From NCBI GenBank assembly GCA_942490705.1, contig CALNXY010000005.1, positions 124,001-188,000 of the forward strand: DNA of 64,000 bases, written 5' to 3'. Position 1 is the stretch's first letter, and every line of letters starts with the position of its first letter. The DNA is from JAGRCP01 sp942490705 (GTDB taxonomy: Bacteria; Chloroflexota; Anaerolineae; Caldilineales; Caldilineaceae). Below the pieces are notes generated by a model, which saw only the letters and a list, made by a program, of their open reading frames with translations, was not told where the DNA came from and made no database searches. The position numbers and the translations under genes are program-made. This document shows, piece after piece, positions 54,847-64,000 of the stretch.

Positions 54847-56853
54847 ATGAGTAACCAGATTGCCGTCTTCATCGACTTCGAAAATGTGGCCCTGTGGGCC
54901 GAGCAAGAATTCCTCGATTTGGAGCTTACGCCCCTGCTGAACTTCCTGGGCAACCGGGGGCAAGTGGTCATCAAGAAAGTGTATGGCGACTGGAGTCGCT
55001 TCTCCCGCTACCGGGAGGAGTTGATGAACAACTCAGTTGACCTGGTCCAGATTTATAGCGTCCGTGCCGGCAAGAATCGGGCTGACATCCGTCTGGCCCT
55101 CGATGCATTCGAGCTGGCCCTCACACGTGAACAACTCAAAACCTTTGTGATCGTCTCGGGCGACAGTGATTTTGGTCCGCTGGTCAACCGGCTGCGCGAG
55201 CATGGCCGGCATACCATCGGCATCGGCCCGCGCGATGTGACGCACCCCTTGCTAATCAAAGCCTGCGAAGAGTTCTTCTACCTGGAAGAAATTCTGGACG
55301 AGCAGAATGTGCTCCATGCCGCGCCTGCATTGGAGTCGACGATGGCACTGCGCCTGCTGGGCAATGCCCTGCGCATCCACGAACAGCAAGGCGACCTGCC
55401 AATCGCCGTACCGACGCTGCTCCAGACGCTCATGCTGCTCGACCCTGCATTTGATGAGGCCAACCTCAGCTTCCCCCAATTCCAGGAATGGCTTGAGAGC
55501 AATAGCGACACAGTATCGCTCTTTGTTATGGATCGCCAGCTCGTCGCGGCGCCGCCGGACTATGCCATCACCTCGCATCCGGATCTGGAACCGTGGCCGC
55601 TACCGGGCAGCAATGGCACGCGCGAGCTTGAGGGCGAAAGCCGCATGGTTACGCTTGCAGCAGACGCGATGACCCCAAAGCCTTCGCTGCGCGTGCAATA
55701 CAAGCAAATCTTTAACCGGCTCAAAATGACCTCAGTCGATTTCACAACCCGGCGCGACGTGCTCCGTGATATCTATCGAGAACTGAGTGCACGGCCGGGG
55801 GAACGCACAACCGATGAATTGTTGGAGGAGCTCTGCGTCGGCTACGAACAGCAGACGCTGATTCGTTCCAAAACGACCCTACGTCAGATCTGGCAAATGG
55901 GCTTTCGCCAGCGTGCCTTTGATTATGGAGACAAGGTAGCGTCGGTCCACGTGCCGGTCTGGGTCGACGAGGAGATCCAGAGCGAAGCCGAGTTTGTGCG
56001 CCGGGCCGAATCGGGCTTTGTTTATGCAGTGATCAATGCCGGCCTGAACATCGACGCAGCCGAATTGGCGACCATATTGCTCAATGACAGCGAGCAAGTG
56101 GAGTATATCCAGGAGTTACTCGACGATTTGGTGACACGCGGGCTGATCGTCCAGGATGGCGAGGGATACGTCTTGCCGGGCTACAACACGATCCCCTTCC
56201 GCGAAGAGGCTGTCTTTGCGCCGGTCATCGCCGACATCAAGCAGATGCAACTGCCCGAAAATTTGCCCCATACGCTGGAAAAGGCGCGTTCGTTGGCCAA
56301 GACAGCCATGCTGCAGCGCTCCCAGGATTTTGCAGCCTCGGCCCGCTCTTACCTGTGCGCCTGCAAGCTGCAATGGGAAGCGGTTGAAGAGAATCGAGCC
56401 GGCGCTACGCTGGAAGATCTCAGCTGGTACCTGGCTTCTTATGCATCCGTCCGTGCGGGCGAGCTCTCGCAGATCCATCGCGATTACGCCCGTTCGCGTC
56501 CCTACTATTTAGCGTTTTTCAAGCTGGTGCAGGAAGATGACGCACTCTGGAGTCGCATGCGTGGGCTGATTAACCCCATGCTCTCCTACTACTGGATCAA
56601 TGCCTGGCGCGAGCTTGGCTTGAGCATGGGCAACCCCAGCGGCAGCACCGCCACGCCGGCAGAGATCGCGGTACAGGCCGCCACCCACGAAAACCAGGAT
56701 CTGTGCGGCCTCTTCTACGAAATGACCAATAGCCTGGCCCAGGTGAATCCCGGTCTGCTGCGCCGCGTGATTGGACAAATCCGCCTCAGTCGGGCCGACA
56801 ATCCCCAGAACATGCAGGTGGGAGAGACGCTGGAGCAGATGTTGATGCAATAG
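54847..56853 (+). CDS. NYN (PIN-like) nuclease domain protein with LOTUS-like domains
   Basis: 668 residues from the ATG at 54847, directly after AAGGAG. The N-terminal NYN/LabA domain (1-150) has the acidic residues of a PIN-like RNase: D10 (AVFIDFENV), D80 (RADIRLALDAFE) and D106/D108 (IVSGDSDFG). Residues about 165-240 look like an OST-HTH/LOTUS domain (LRLLGNALRIHEQQG, FPQFQEWLES), and a second winged-helix-like stretch lies around 290-440. The C-terminal 200 residues are helical. It probably binds and cuts RNA in the cytoplasm; the target is unknown. It is a single-gene unit divergent from dnaK. Confidence 0.85.
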   Translation: MSNQIAVFIDFENVALWAEQEFLDLELTPLLNFLGNRGQVVIKKVYGDWSRFSRYREELMNNSVDLVQIYSVRAGKNRADIRLALDAFELALTREQLKTFVIVSGDSDFGPLVNRLREHGRHTIGIGPRDVTHPLLIKACEEFFYLEEILDEQNVLHAAPALESTMALRLLGNALRIHEQQGDLPIAVPTLLQTLMLLDPAFDEANLSFPQFQEWLESNSDTVSLFVMDRQLVAAPPDYAITSHPDLEPWPLPGSNGTRELEGESRMVTLAADAMTPKPSLRVQYKQIFNRLKMTSVDFTTRRDVLRDIYRELSARPGERTTDELLEELCVGYEQQTLIRSKTTLRQIWQMGFRQRAFDYGDKVASVHVPVWVDEEIQSEAEFVRRAESGFVYAVINAGLNIDAAELATILLNDSEQVEYIQELLDDLVTRGLIVQDGEGYVLPGYNTIPFREEAVFAPVIADIKQMQLPENLPHTLEKARSLAKTAMLQRSQDFAASARSYLCACKLQWEAVEENRAGATLEDLSWYLASYASVRAGELSQIHRDYARSRPYYLAFFKLVQEDDALWSRMRGLINPMLSYYWINAWRELGLSMGNPSGSTATPAEIAVQAATHENQDLCGLFYEMTNSLAQVNPGLLRRVIGQIRLSRADNPQNMQVGETLEQMLMQ

Positions 56854-56950
56854 CCGGCGCCCCTACGTGCCGTCGCAGCCGTCGAATTCTTGCCCCATTT
56901 CGAAGGAGCGACAACCGTCTTGCGCAATCATGAACGGCCGACCCGCCACC

Positions 56951-59542
56951 CTATTCGGCGCGAACTGCGTCGGCAGGTTGGGTCATGCCCATGCGCCAGG
57001 CCGGATAGAGTCCGGCCAGCAACGCCGCAACCAGGGCCACGAGGAAGGCCTGCAGGAATTCGCCGGCCTCCAACTGCATCTGTAAGGTCCAGCCAAAGGA
57101 TCGCAGGTTGATGATGTAGATCAGGACAATGGCCAGGATCAACCCAACCGGCATGGCGATGAGGCCCGCGCTCGCGCCGATCAGACCGGTCTCCTCCAGC
57201 GAAAGTCGCCACAACTGGCCGCGCGTCATGCCGTTGGAACGCAGGACGCCAATCTCACGGCGACGCTCCAGTTGCAGGCTCATGAGCGTGCTGAGGATGC
57301 CGATGAAGGCCACGATTGTCGCCAGCAGTTGAAGCGCCACGGTGATGGCGAAGGTGCGGTCGAAGACGACCAGCGCGCTCTCGCGCGTGCCGCGGTTGGA
57401 GCGAATGAGCAGCTCGGCTTCGCCGGCAAAATCAGCCCGCAACTGGTTGACGGTAGCGTCTACATCAACACCGTCGGCAACAAAGACGCCCACGGCTGAG
57501 ATCAAGTCGTCATCCCAAAACGCGCGGTAAACGGGATCATAGATCGAGATGACGTTGTTTACGTCAAAATCAACCGCCACGCCGACGATCGGGAAGCTAT
57601 CCAGTCCCGTATCAGTTTGGATTAACAGCTCATCACCGACGCCGAGATCGAGCCGATTTGCCATGGGCTCGTTGATGAAAACTCCTCCCGCTTCAAGCGC
57701 CCCCCATGTGGCCTGCCAGTCGCCGACGCTCTCTTTGAAGCGACGATCAGCGCCGACAATATCATCACTGAAGGCATTGACCAGAATAGGGGTCGGCGCG
57801 CCCTCTTCCCCGTCAAGCAGGGCAGTGCCGTCGATGCTCCGCACCGTGGCGCTCTGCACGATCTCAGGATAGGCGTCAAGTTGGGCTGCCAGTTCCGGCG
57901 TCAGGCTGGAAAGCAGCTGATTCGACACAAGCTCGGCCGGCGAAATATAGATATCGGCCTGGAGCACGTCATCCAGCCAGATTTCCACCGTGTTGCGGAA
58001 GCTGCTGATCATGATGCCCACGCCGATAATGACGCTCACAGCTACCATGAGCGCGGCCATAGCCACCGACGTGCGGCTCAGGGCACGGGTAATCCCACGC
58101 GGCGCCATGCGCTCGATGACGCCGGCGCGCGCGCCAAGCAGCCGCTGCAGGCCGGTCATGAGCCCCAGCGTAATGACCGGCGTCAACAACGCACAGCCGA
58201 TGACGACGGCAAAAAGACCGCCGAAGGTGACGACGAGATGCCATTCCGGGATCAAGAGCGCCGCGCCCAACACCAACATGCCCACCGCCAGCGCCGTAAT
58301 CCAGGGCAGAAGGCGGCGCGTCCGCTCTTCCACGTTGCTGCGCTTCAGCGCCCCGGCCGGGGCCACGCTTGTCGCTTCCAACGCCGGGGCTGCCGCGCCA
58401 ATCAAGGCCGCCAACAGGCCGATGACGCCGCCCTTGACCAGCGTCCAGGCCGGGATCTGCACCTCGCGCACGGCGACCACAAAGAAGAGGTCATTGACCG
58501 TCTGCGTTACCAGCTGTACCGCGCCCCTCCCCAACACAACGCCCAAGGCAATGCCCAACAGTGCGCCGATTAAGCCGAGGACACCGGCCTCCAGCAGGAT
58601 GATCATAAAGATCTCGCGCCGGGTCATGCCCAGGGCGCGCAGGCTGCCCAGCACGGGGCGGCGCTGGATCACGCTAAAGGTGACGGTGTTGTAGATCAGA
58701 AAGACGCCGACCACCAATGCTAAGAGACTCAAGGCCGTCAGGTTGAGGCGAAACGCTTCGGTCATTTCGTTGACGGTGCCGGCGCGGGCCGCAGCCTCGT
58801 CAACGCGGGCGCTAGGCGGCATCAGCGCTGCGATGCCTGCCAGGGCAGTCGCACCGGCGGCATCGTCGGCTATGATCAGGTCGATGCGATCCAACTTGCC
58901 CACCCGTCCGAGGAGTTCCTGGGCCGTGGCAATGTCGGTAATCAGCAGGCCGTCCAGGGCGCGACGGCTCAAATCGTCCGACGGTTCAAGCAGCCCGACG
59001 ATCTCCAAGGCCTCCGCCCCAGGGCCAACGCGCACTTGAATCTCGTCGCCGAGCGCCAATCCGTAGCGCTCGGCCACCACAGTGCTGAGCAGGATCGAGT
59101 TGGGACGCACGAGCATCGTCGCCAGGTAATCGGCCGTACCGGCCCCCGCGCCGCCCGTGCCCAAATAGCTACGGAAGGGCGCTTCGGCAAAGGGATCGAT
59201 GCCGAGCAACTGCATTGGCTGCGCATCCAGTTCTTCGGCCAACACGTAACTCTCAACGACCGGCGCGCTCAGCCGATAGCCGGCGTCGCGGCGGATCGAG
59301 GCATAGAGCGCCTCGTCCAGCCCCGACGGACCGCCTGTAATCTGATGAGTCGCCCGCCCGGTCACCGTTTCGGTTCCCAGATCAAAAGCCCGCGCCGCGG
59401 CGCCGTTGGCCAGGTCGATGGCGATAATCATCGCCACGCCAATGGCCACGCCCGCCACGAAAAAGAGGCTTTGCAGGGGCCGCCGCCGGGCATGCCGCCA
59501 CGCCAGCCGAAACGTTGTCCGTAAAGAAAAAGAGTTAGCCAT
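56951..59542 (-). CDS. FtsX/MacB-type ABC transporter permease (double length)
   Basis: 863 residues from the ATG at 59542. Two copies of the FtsX core, each with a periplasmic domain, give about ten helices. The first helix (LQSLFFVAGVAIGVAMIIAI) is followed by a large extracytoplasmic domain. The core motif SLRALGMTRREIFMIILLEAGVLGLIG recurs near the C-terminus as VLRSNGMTRGQLWRLSLEETGLIGASAG. Such permeases use mechanical force to export or extract lipoproteins, peptides or lipids. The partner ATPase is encoded 63 bp upstream on the same strand. Confidence 0.92.
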   Translation of the reverse strand: MANSFSLRTTFRLAWRHARRRPLQSLFFVAGVAIGVAMIIAIDLANGAAARAFDLGTETVTGRATHQITGGPSGLDEALYASIRRDAGYRLSAPVVESYVLAEELDAQPMQLLGIDPFAEAPFRSYLGTGGAGAGTADYLATMLVRPNSILLSTVVAERYGLALGDEIQVRVGPGAEALEIVGLLEPSDDLSRRALDGLLITDIATAQELLGRVGKLDRIDLIIADDAAGATALAGIAALMPPSARVDEAAARAGTVNEMTEAFRLNLTALSLLALVVGVFLIYNTVTFSVIQRRPVLGSLRALGMTRREIFMIILLEAGVLGLIGALLGIALGVVLGRGAVQLVTQTVNDLFFVVAVREVQIPAWTLVKGGVIGLLAALIGAAAPALEATSVAPAGALKRSNVEERTRRLLPWITALAVGMLVLGAALLIPEWHLVVTFGGLFAVVIGCALLTPVITLGLMTGLQRLLGARAGVIERMAPRGITRALSRTSVAMAALMVAVSVIIGVGIMISSFRNTVEIWLDDVLQADIYISPAELVSNQLLSSLTPELAAQLDAYPEIVQSATVRSIDGTALLDGEEGAPTPILVNAFSDDIVGADRRFKESVGDWQATWGALEAGGVFINEPMANRLDLGVGDELLIQTDTGLDSFPIVGVAVDFDVNNVISIYDPVYRAFWDDDLISAVGVFVADGVDVDATVNQLRADFAGEAELLIRSNRGTRESALVVFDRTFAITVALQLLATIVAFIGILSTLMSLQLERRREIGVLRSNGMTRGQLWRLSLEETGLIGASAGLIAMPVGLILAIVLIYIINLRSFGWTLQMQLEAGEFLQAFLVALVAALLAGLYPAWRMGMTQPADAVRAE

Positions 59543-59605
59543 ACCTGCCGCTCTCACTCCACTCGTCACACGAGCAATCCCAACTACCCAATCCAGAACC
59601 CGCCA

Positions 59606-60415
59606 TCAACCCAGATCCGCATGCTCGGCGCGCCAGACCCGATCACTGACCAGCTTCCCGTGTTCCAGATGGAGCACACGGTCAGCCAGCCTCGCAACTT
59701 CGGGCGCATGGGTCGCCATGAAGAGCGTCTTGCCGGCGTCGCGAGTCAACTCGAGCAGCAAGTCGAGCACGGTTTCGCCCGTCTCCTCATCGAGGTTACC
59801 AGTCGGCTCATCGGCCAGAATCAACAACGGATCGTGGGCCAACGCGCGCGAAATGGCCACGCGCTGCTGCTCGCCGCCGCTCAACTTGTCGGGATAGGTA
59901 TCGAGCCGGTCGCCGAGCCCAACCCGCTCCAGCAGGGAAACGCCCTGGTCGCGTGCGCCCTGCCGGCGCCCGGCAAGTTCCAGCGGCAGCGTTACGTTTT
60001 CCAGCACGGTGAGGGTCGGAATCAGATTGAAGAACTGAAAGATAATGCCAATGTGTTGGCGGCGGAAGAGGGTCCGGTCATGGTCGCTCAGGCGCGCAAT
60101 GGCAATTTCGCCATCGTTCACGCCCGTTTCGGCCCGGATAAAGACATCACCGCTCGTCGGCGCGTCAATCCCCGATATGAGGTTGAGGAGCGTGCTCTTG
60201 CCGCTGCCCGACTTGCCCAACAGGCAGACGAACTCACCGGCTGCGAATTCACGATTCAGCTCGTTGAGTACGACGCGCGCCTGACCGGCCTCTTCGTAAG
60301 ACTTGGACAGTTCCTCCAGGCGGATGAGCGGCGGCTGTGCGGCGCGGGCGGTCATTTCGATGTCGACCAAACCGCCAGGGCGTACGGTCGGTTGTTCCAA
60401 CACTTCTTCAATCAT
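59606..60415 (-). CDS. ABC transporter ATPase, LolD/MacB type
   Basis: 269 residues. An N-terminal tail of about 28 residues precedes the nucleotide-binding domain: Walker A GKSGSGKST, the Q-loop FQFFNLIPTLTVLENV typical of the LolD/MacB/FtsE group, the signature LSGGEQQRV, Walker B LILADEPTGNLD and the switch histidine MATHAPE. It powers the double FtsX permease encoded downstream; together they form a two-gene exporter. The substrate is unknown. Confidence 0.94.
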   Translation of the reverse strand: MIEEVLEQPTVRPGGLVDIEMTARAAQPPLIRLEELSKSYEEAGQARVVLNELNREFAAGEFVCLLGKSGSGKSTLLNLISGIDAPTSGDVFIRAETGVNDGEIAIARLSDHDRTLFRRQHIGIIFQFFNLIPTLTVLENVTLPLELAGRRQGARDQGVSLLERVGLGDRLDTYPDKLSGGEQQRVAISRALAHDPLLILADEPTGNLDEETGETVLDLLLELTRDAGKTLFMATHAPEVARLADRVLHLEHGKLVSDRVWRAEHADLG

Positions 60416-60655
60416 CGCAATCCCTCATTTGAGAAATATTCCACAATCAATGTTTGCCAAGCATAGTGAAATGAGCGGATTCTGTATGTTGGCAAAGCGA
60501 CAATCGCCCGTGCCGACATACCTCGGATGCATACCACAGTTGGGGGTCTGCGCTAGAGAAAGCGATCAGTCCGTTCGTACAACGCCCCAAAACGGGATGC
60601 ACCCGCCTGCCTCAATCTTGTTGACCAAAGTGGGGTGCAGTGTTACGCTGCGCCC
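60416..60655. promoter_or_regulatory. Divergent region with candidate leaderless promoter
   Basis: TTGACC (60621-60626), 17-bp spacer and TACGCT (60644-60649) would start transcription at about 60656, the A of the methyltransferase ATG, and there is no ribosome site before that ATG. The left half, upstream of the ABC ATPase, is A/T-rich with no clear boxes. Confidence 0.35.
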
Positions 60656-61318
60656 ATGAGTGAAGCAGACCGCATCCACTGGAATCAACGGTATCGCGCT
60701 CAATTAGGCCCCACTGCCACATGCGCCAATTTACGGCTGGCAAAGTATGCGCGCTTCGTCGACCAGTTGGCTGCTGAGACACGCCGAAATGCAAATGCAC
60801 AACTCCAAGCCCTCGACATCGCCTGCGGCGCCGGCGGCACGGTGCTCTGGTTGGCTGCACGGGGCTGGCAGGCCCTCGGGGTCGATCTGAGCGAGGAGGC
60901 CATTGCCCTGGCCCGGGTCGCGGCACAGGACGCAGAGATGGCAGGCCGGGCGGGCTTTGTCCAGGCCGATCTGGACAGATGGCGGCCCGAGCCGCAGAGC
61001 GTGGATCTTATCACGGTCTTCTTCTACTGGGATCACGCACTGCTGCCGGCGTTGACTGCTGCCGTCCGCCCCGGCGGTTTGTTGATTTACGAGACGTTCA
61101 ACCATCACCGGCGGCTCGAGCGCCCGGGCACAAATGCTTCGTTCCTTGTGCATCCAGGCGAACTCGAATGCTACGTCCAAGACGCAGGATGGTCGCTGCT
61201 CGCCAGCCACAGCGACGGCGCAACCAGCCCGCGTCCAACCGACGGTATCGTTGCCCAGCGCCCGTTTCGTGCGGAGGCAGTGCAAGGCATTGCACGGAAA
61301 TCTACACAAAAAAGCTAA
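60656..61318 (+). CDS. Class I SAM-dependent methyltransferase
   Basis: 220 residues from the ATG at 60656. The SAM-binding motif I is LDIACGAGGTVLWLA, the acidic loop after strand 2 is GVDLSEEAI, and motif II/post-I is FVQADLDRW, then VDLITVFFYWDHALLPALTAAVRPGGLLIYE. It resembles TehB-like small-molecule methyltransferases. A GTG/ATG choice upstream (60635) is possible but adds unconserved residues. The acceptor is unknown. The M24 gene follows 22 bp later, so co-transcription is likely. Confidence 0.88.
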   Translation: MSEADRIHWNQRYRAQLGPTATCANLRLAKYARFVDQLAAETRRNANAQLQALDIACGAGGTVLWLAARGWQALGVDLSEEAIALARVAAQDAEMAGRAGFVQADLDRWRPEPQSVDLITVFFYWDHALLPALTAAVRPGGLLIYETFNHHRRLERPGTNASFLVHPGELECYVQDAGWSLLASHSDGATSPRPTDGIVAQRPFRAEAVQGIARKSTQKS

Positions 61319-61340
61319 CAAAACATGGAGAAGGAAAGCT

Positions 61341-62576
61341 ATGAAATCAGATCTGGACCGCTTGATGGCGGAGCGCAATCTTGATGCGCTTTTGGTGCTG
61401 GGCGACTCCAGCGGCAACCCGGTGCTCAACTACCTCACCGGCGGTGCGCACCTGGAAAACGTGATCGTTTTTAAGCAGCAAGGCCAGCCGATCACGCTGA
61501 TTCACGGCGCGATGGAGCGAGACACGGCCGCTGCTACCGGTTTGCGCCTCATCAATCGGGATACGATGTACCCGCGCGATGAATTCATTCGCAAGCACAA
61601 CGGAGACTTGCTGGCCGCGAAGGTCGATTATCTCAGTCAGGTGATTGATGATTACGGGCTGCACGGACGCCTCGGCGTTTATGGTATGGTCGACGCGGGT
61701 GAGGCGTACGTCTTGCTCAGCCGGCTGCAGGCAGAAATGGCCAACACGGAATTGGTTGGCGAAAACGGCGGCTCGCTCTTCCTGGAGACCCGCGCCACCA
61801 AAGACGATGCCGAAATCGCGGAGATGATAGAAGCCGGCAGGCTGACCAGCCTTGTCGTGGGCGAGGCGTGGGATCTGCTGGCATTGAGCCCCGTCCGCGA
61901 CGAGACACTGCTGCGCGCCGACGGGGAAGCGCTCACCATCGGCGATGTCAAGTCATTCATCCGCCAACGCATTCACGCCTACGGCATGAATGAAGATCAC
62001 GAGCACATTTTTGCCCAGGGCCGCGACGCCGGCGTTCCCCACAATGCGGGTACGCCAGATCAGCCCATACGTCTGGGGCAGAGTATTGTCTTTGACATCT
62101 TTCCCCGGCTGGCCAGCGGCTATTACCACGACATGACGCGCACGTGGAGCATCGGCTATGCCACCGACGAAGTGCAGGAAGCATGGGATCAGTGCAAGGA
62201 GATTTTCGACCAGGCGATGGAGATGGTCGTCGTGGGCGTGGCCTGCCGTGACTTACAGATCGCCACGGCCGAGTACTTCGCCGCCAAAGGCCACGCGACG
62301 ACCATGAATACGCCCGGTACCATGGAGGGCTATGTCCACAGCCTCGGTCATGGCGTCGGGCTCGACATCCACGAAGATCCGCGCTTAAGCCACGTAGCAG
62401 GCAACATGACGCTGCTGGCGCCAGGCCACGTCATCAGCATCGAGCCGGGCCTCTACTATCCGGAACGGGGCTTTGGCGTACGCATCGAGGATACCGTCGC
62501 ATTGACCGGGGATGGCAGCGTCGTGAATCTGACGAACTTTCCGTATGAGTTGGTGGTGCCGGTTGGGGGGGGGTAG
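61341..62576 (+). CDS. M24-family Xaa-Pro-type peptidase
   Basis: 411 residues from the ATG at 61341 with GAGAAGGAA upstream; the longer frame overlaps the methyltransferase. The metal site is visible: IVFDIFPRLASGYYHDMTRTW with two Asp, SLGHGVGLDIHEDPRL (His), SIEPGLYY (Glu) and RIEDTVAL (Glu). A creatinase-type N-domain precedes it. It is a distant paralogue of the M24 enzyme at 43048. The last codons (VPVGGG) run into a G-tract spacer, so the C-terminus may have been altered by that repeat. Confidence 0.9.
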   Translation: MKSDLDRLMAERNLDALLVLGDSSGNPVLNYLTGGAHLENVIVFKQQGQPITLIHGAMERDTAAATGLRLINRDTMYPRDEFIRKHNGDLLAAKVDYLSQVIDDYGLHGRLGVYGMVDAGEAYVLLSRLQAEMANTELVGENGGSLFLETRATKDDAEIAEMIEAGRLTSLVVGEAWDLLALSPVRDETLLRADGEALTIGDVKSFIRQRIHAYGMNEDHEHIFAQGRDAGVPHNAGTPDQPIRLGQSIVFDIFPRLASGYYHDMTRTWSIGYATDEVQEAWDQCKEIFDQAMEMVVVGVACRDLQIATAEYFAAKGHATTMNTPGTMEGYVHSLGHGVGLDIHEDPRLSHVAGNMTLLAPGHVISIEPGLYYPERGFGVRIEDTVALTGDGSVVNLTNFPYELVVPVGGG

Positions 62577-62724
62577 GGGGTTGGGGTCTTGGGGTTGTGG
62601 GGGAGTAGGGTTGTGGGGGGAGCTTATGAGTTAATCGACGCTTGCGTGCCGCCAGGCAACTACTCATCGCCAACCAACACCCCAAGACCCTACCACCCCA
62701 CAACCCTACCACCCCCCACCGCCC
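62563..62724. repeat. G-tract/C-tract intergenic inverted repeat
   Basis: The plus strand has runs of four to nine Gs (62563-62621), then C-rich complements (62679-62719). GTAGGGTTGTGGGG (62605-62618) pairs with CCCCACAACCCTAC (62696-62709), and GGGTCTTGGGG (62584-62594) with CCCCAAGACCC (62680-62690). Many GGG tracts allow G-quadruplex formation. It lies between convergent genes. Confidence 0.8.
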
Positions 62725-62727
62725 AAA

Positions 62728-64000
<1,273 letters not shown>

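Overview
The window is about 60% GC, gene-dense DNA from a bacterial chromosome. The best guess is a member of the Chloroflexota (Anaerolineae/Caldilineae-like). The reasons are F420-type luciferase-like oxidoreductases, secreted proteins with an (I/L)(Y/F)LP(L/I)xGR motif, a CHAT-TPR protein, ELW-x-x-DGT and RHS repeat proteins, many TTG/GTG starts, and intergenic spaces filled with word-like inverted repeats. This is inferred from gene content, not from a phylogenetic marker. No rRNA, tRNA, CRISPR array or intact transposase was recognised.

Layout. 1-3.5 kb: the 3' part of an O-antigen-ligase-like protein, a TlpA-type thioredoxin next to a thioredoxin-fold protein without its CxxC, and heme A synthase ctaA. 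3.5-10.8 kb, minus strand: two small membrane proteins, mnmA, a lipoprotein with a duplicated domain, a CHAT protease-like/TM/TPR protein and a luciferase-like oxidoreductase. 11-15 kb: clpB with a strong terminator, a DIP1984-family gene with a good promoter, and a decayed C-terminal remnant of a second clpB with its own terminator. 15-18.3 kb: three minus-strand membrane proteins (AI-2E, GAP and DUF389 families).

18.5-27.6 kb, plus strand: a tightly packed five-gene operon of SWIM zinc finger, DUF5691, MoxR AAA+ ATPase, DUF5682 and VWA proteins, resembling E. coli yehLMPQ. It is followed by a cysteine-free family-4-like uracil-DNA glycosylase and a UGA-interrupted deiodinase-like gene that reads as a selenoprotein with an adjacent SECIS-like hairpin. 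27.7-35.4 kb: ring-cleaving dioxygenase, SDR-DUF2867 protein, M20 peptidase, rarD, DinB-family protein and a LuxR-type two-component pair. A promoter plus hairpin-terminator unit at 35.56-35.66 kb may be a small RNA or attenuator ahead of an aldehyde dehydrogenase.

37.7-44.7 kb: an MFS transporter, then a peptide-type ABC importer (binding protein and two permeases, no ATPases) with an M24 peptidase and a RidA protein, separated by inverted-repeat spacers. 44.7-48.9 kb: a remodelled RHS locus with a truncated RHS gene, an orphan C-terminal tip and an orphan core end, beside a secreted ELW-DGT repeat protein. 49-54.5 kb: a second luciferase-like oxidoreductase, a TIGR04076 protein, and the heat-shock genes dnaK-grpE-dnaJ on the minus strand with terminators after dnaK and dnaJ. 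54.8-64 kb: a NYN-LOTUS RNase-like protein, an FtsX/MacB-type ABC exporter (permease and ATPase), a methyltransferase, a second M24 peptidase, and the C-terminal part of an S41 protease with PPC and SH3-like domains.

The most unusual items are the selenoprotein, the SWIM/MoxR/DUF5682/VWA operon, the CHAT-TM-TPR/lipoprotein pair, the clpB remnant and the RHS rearrangement.
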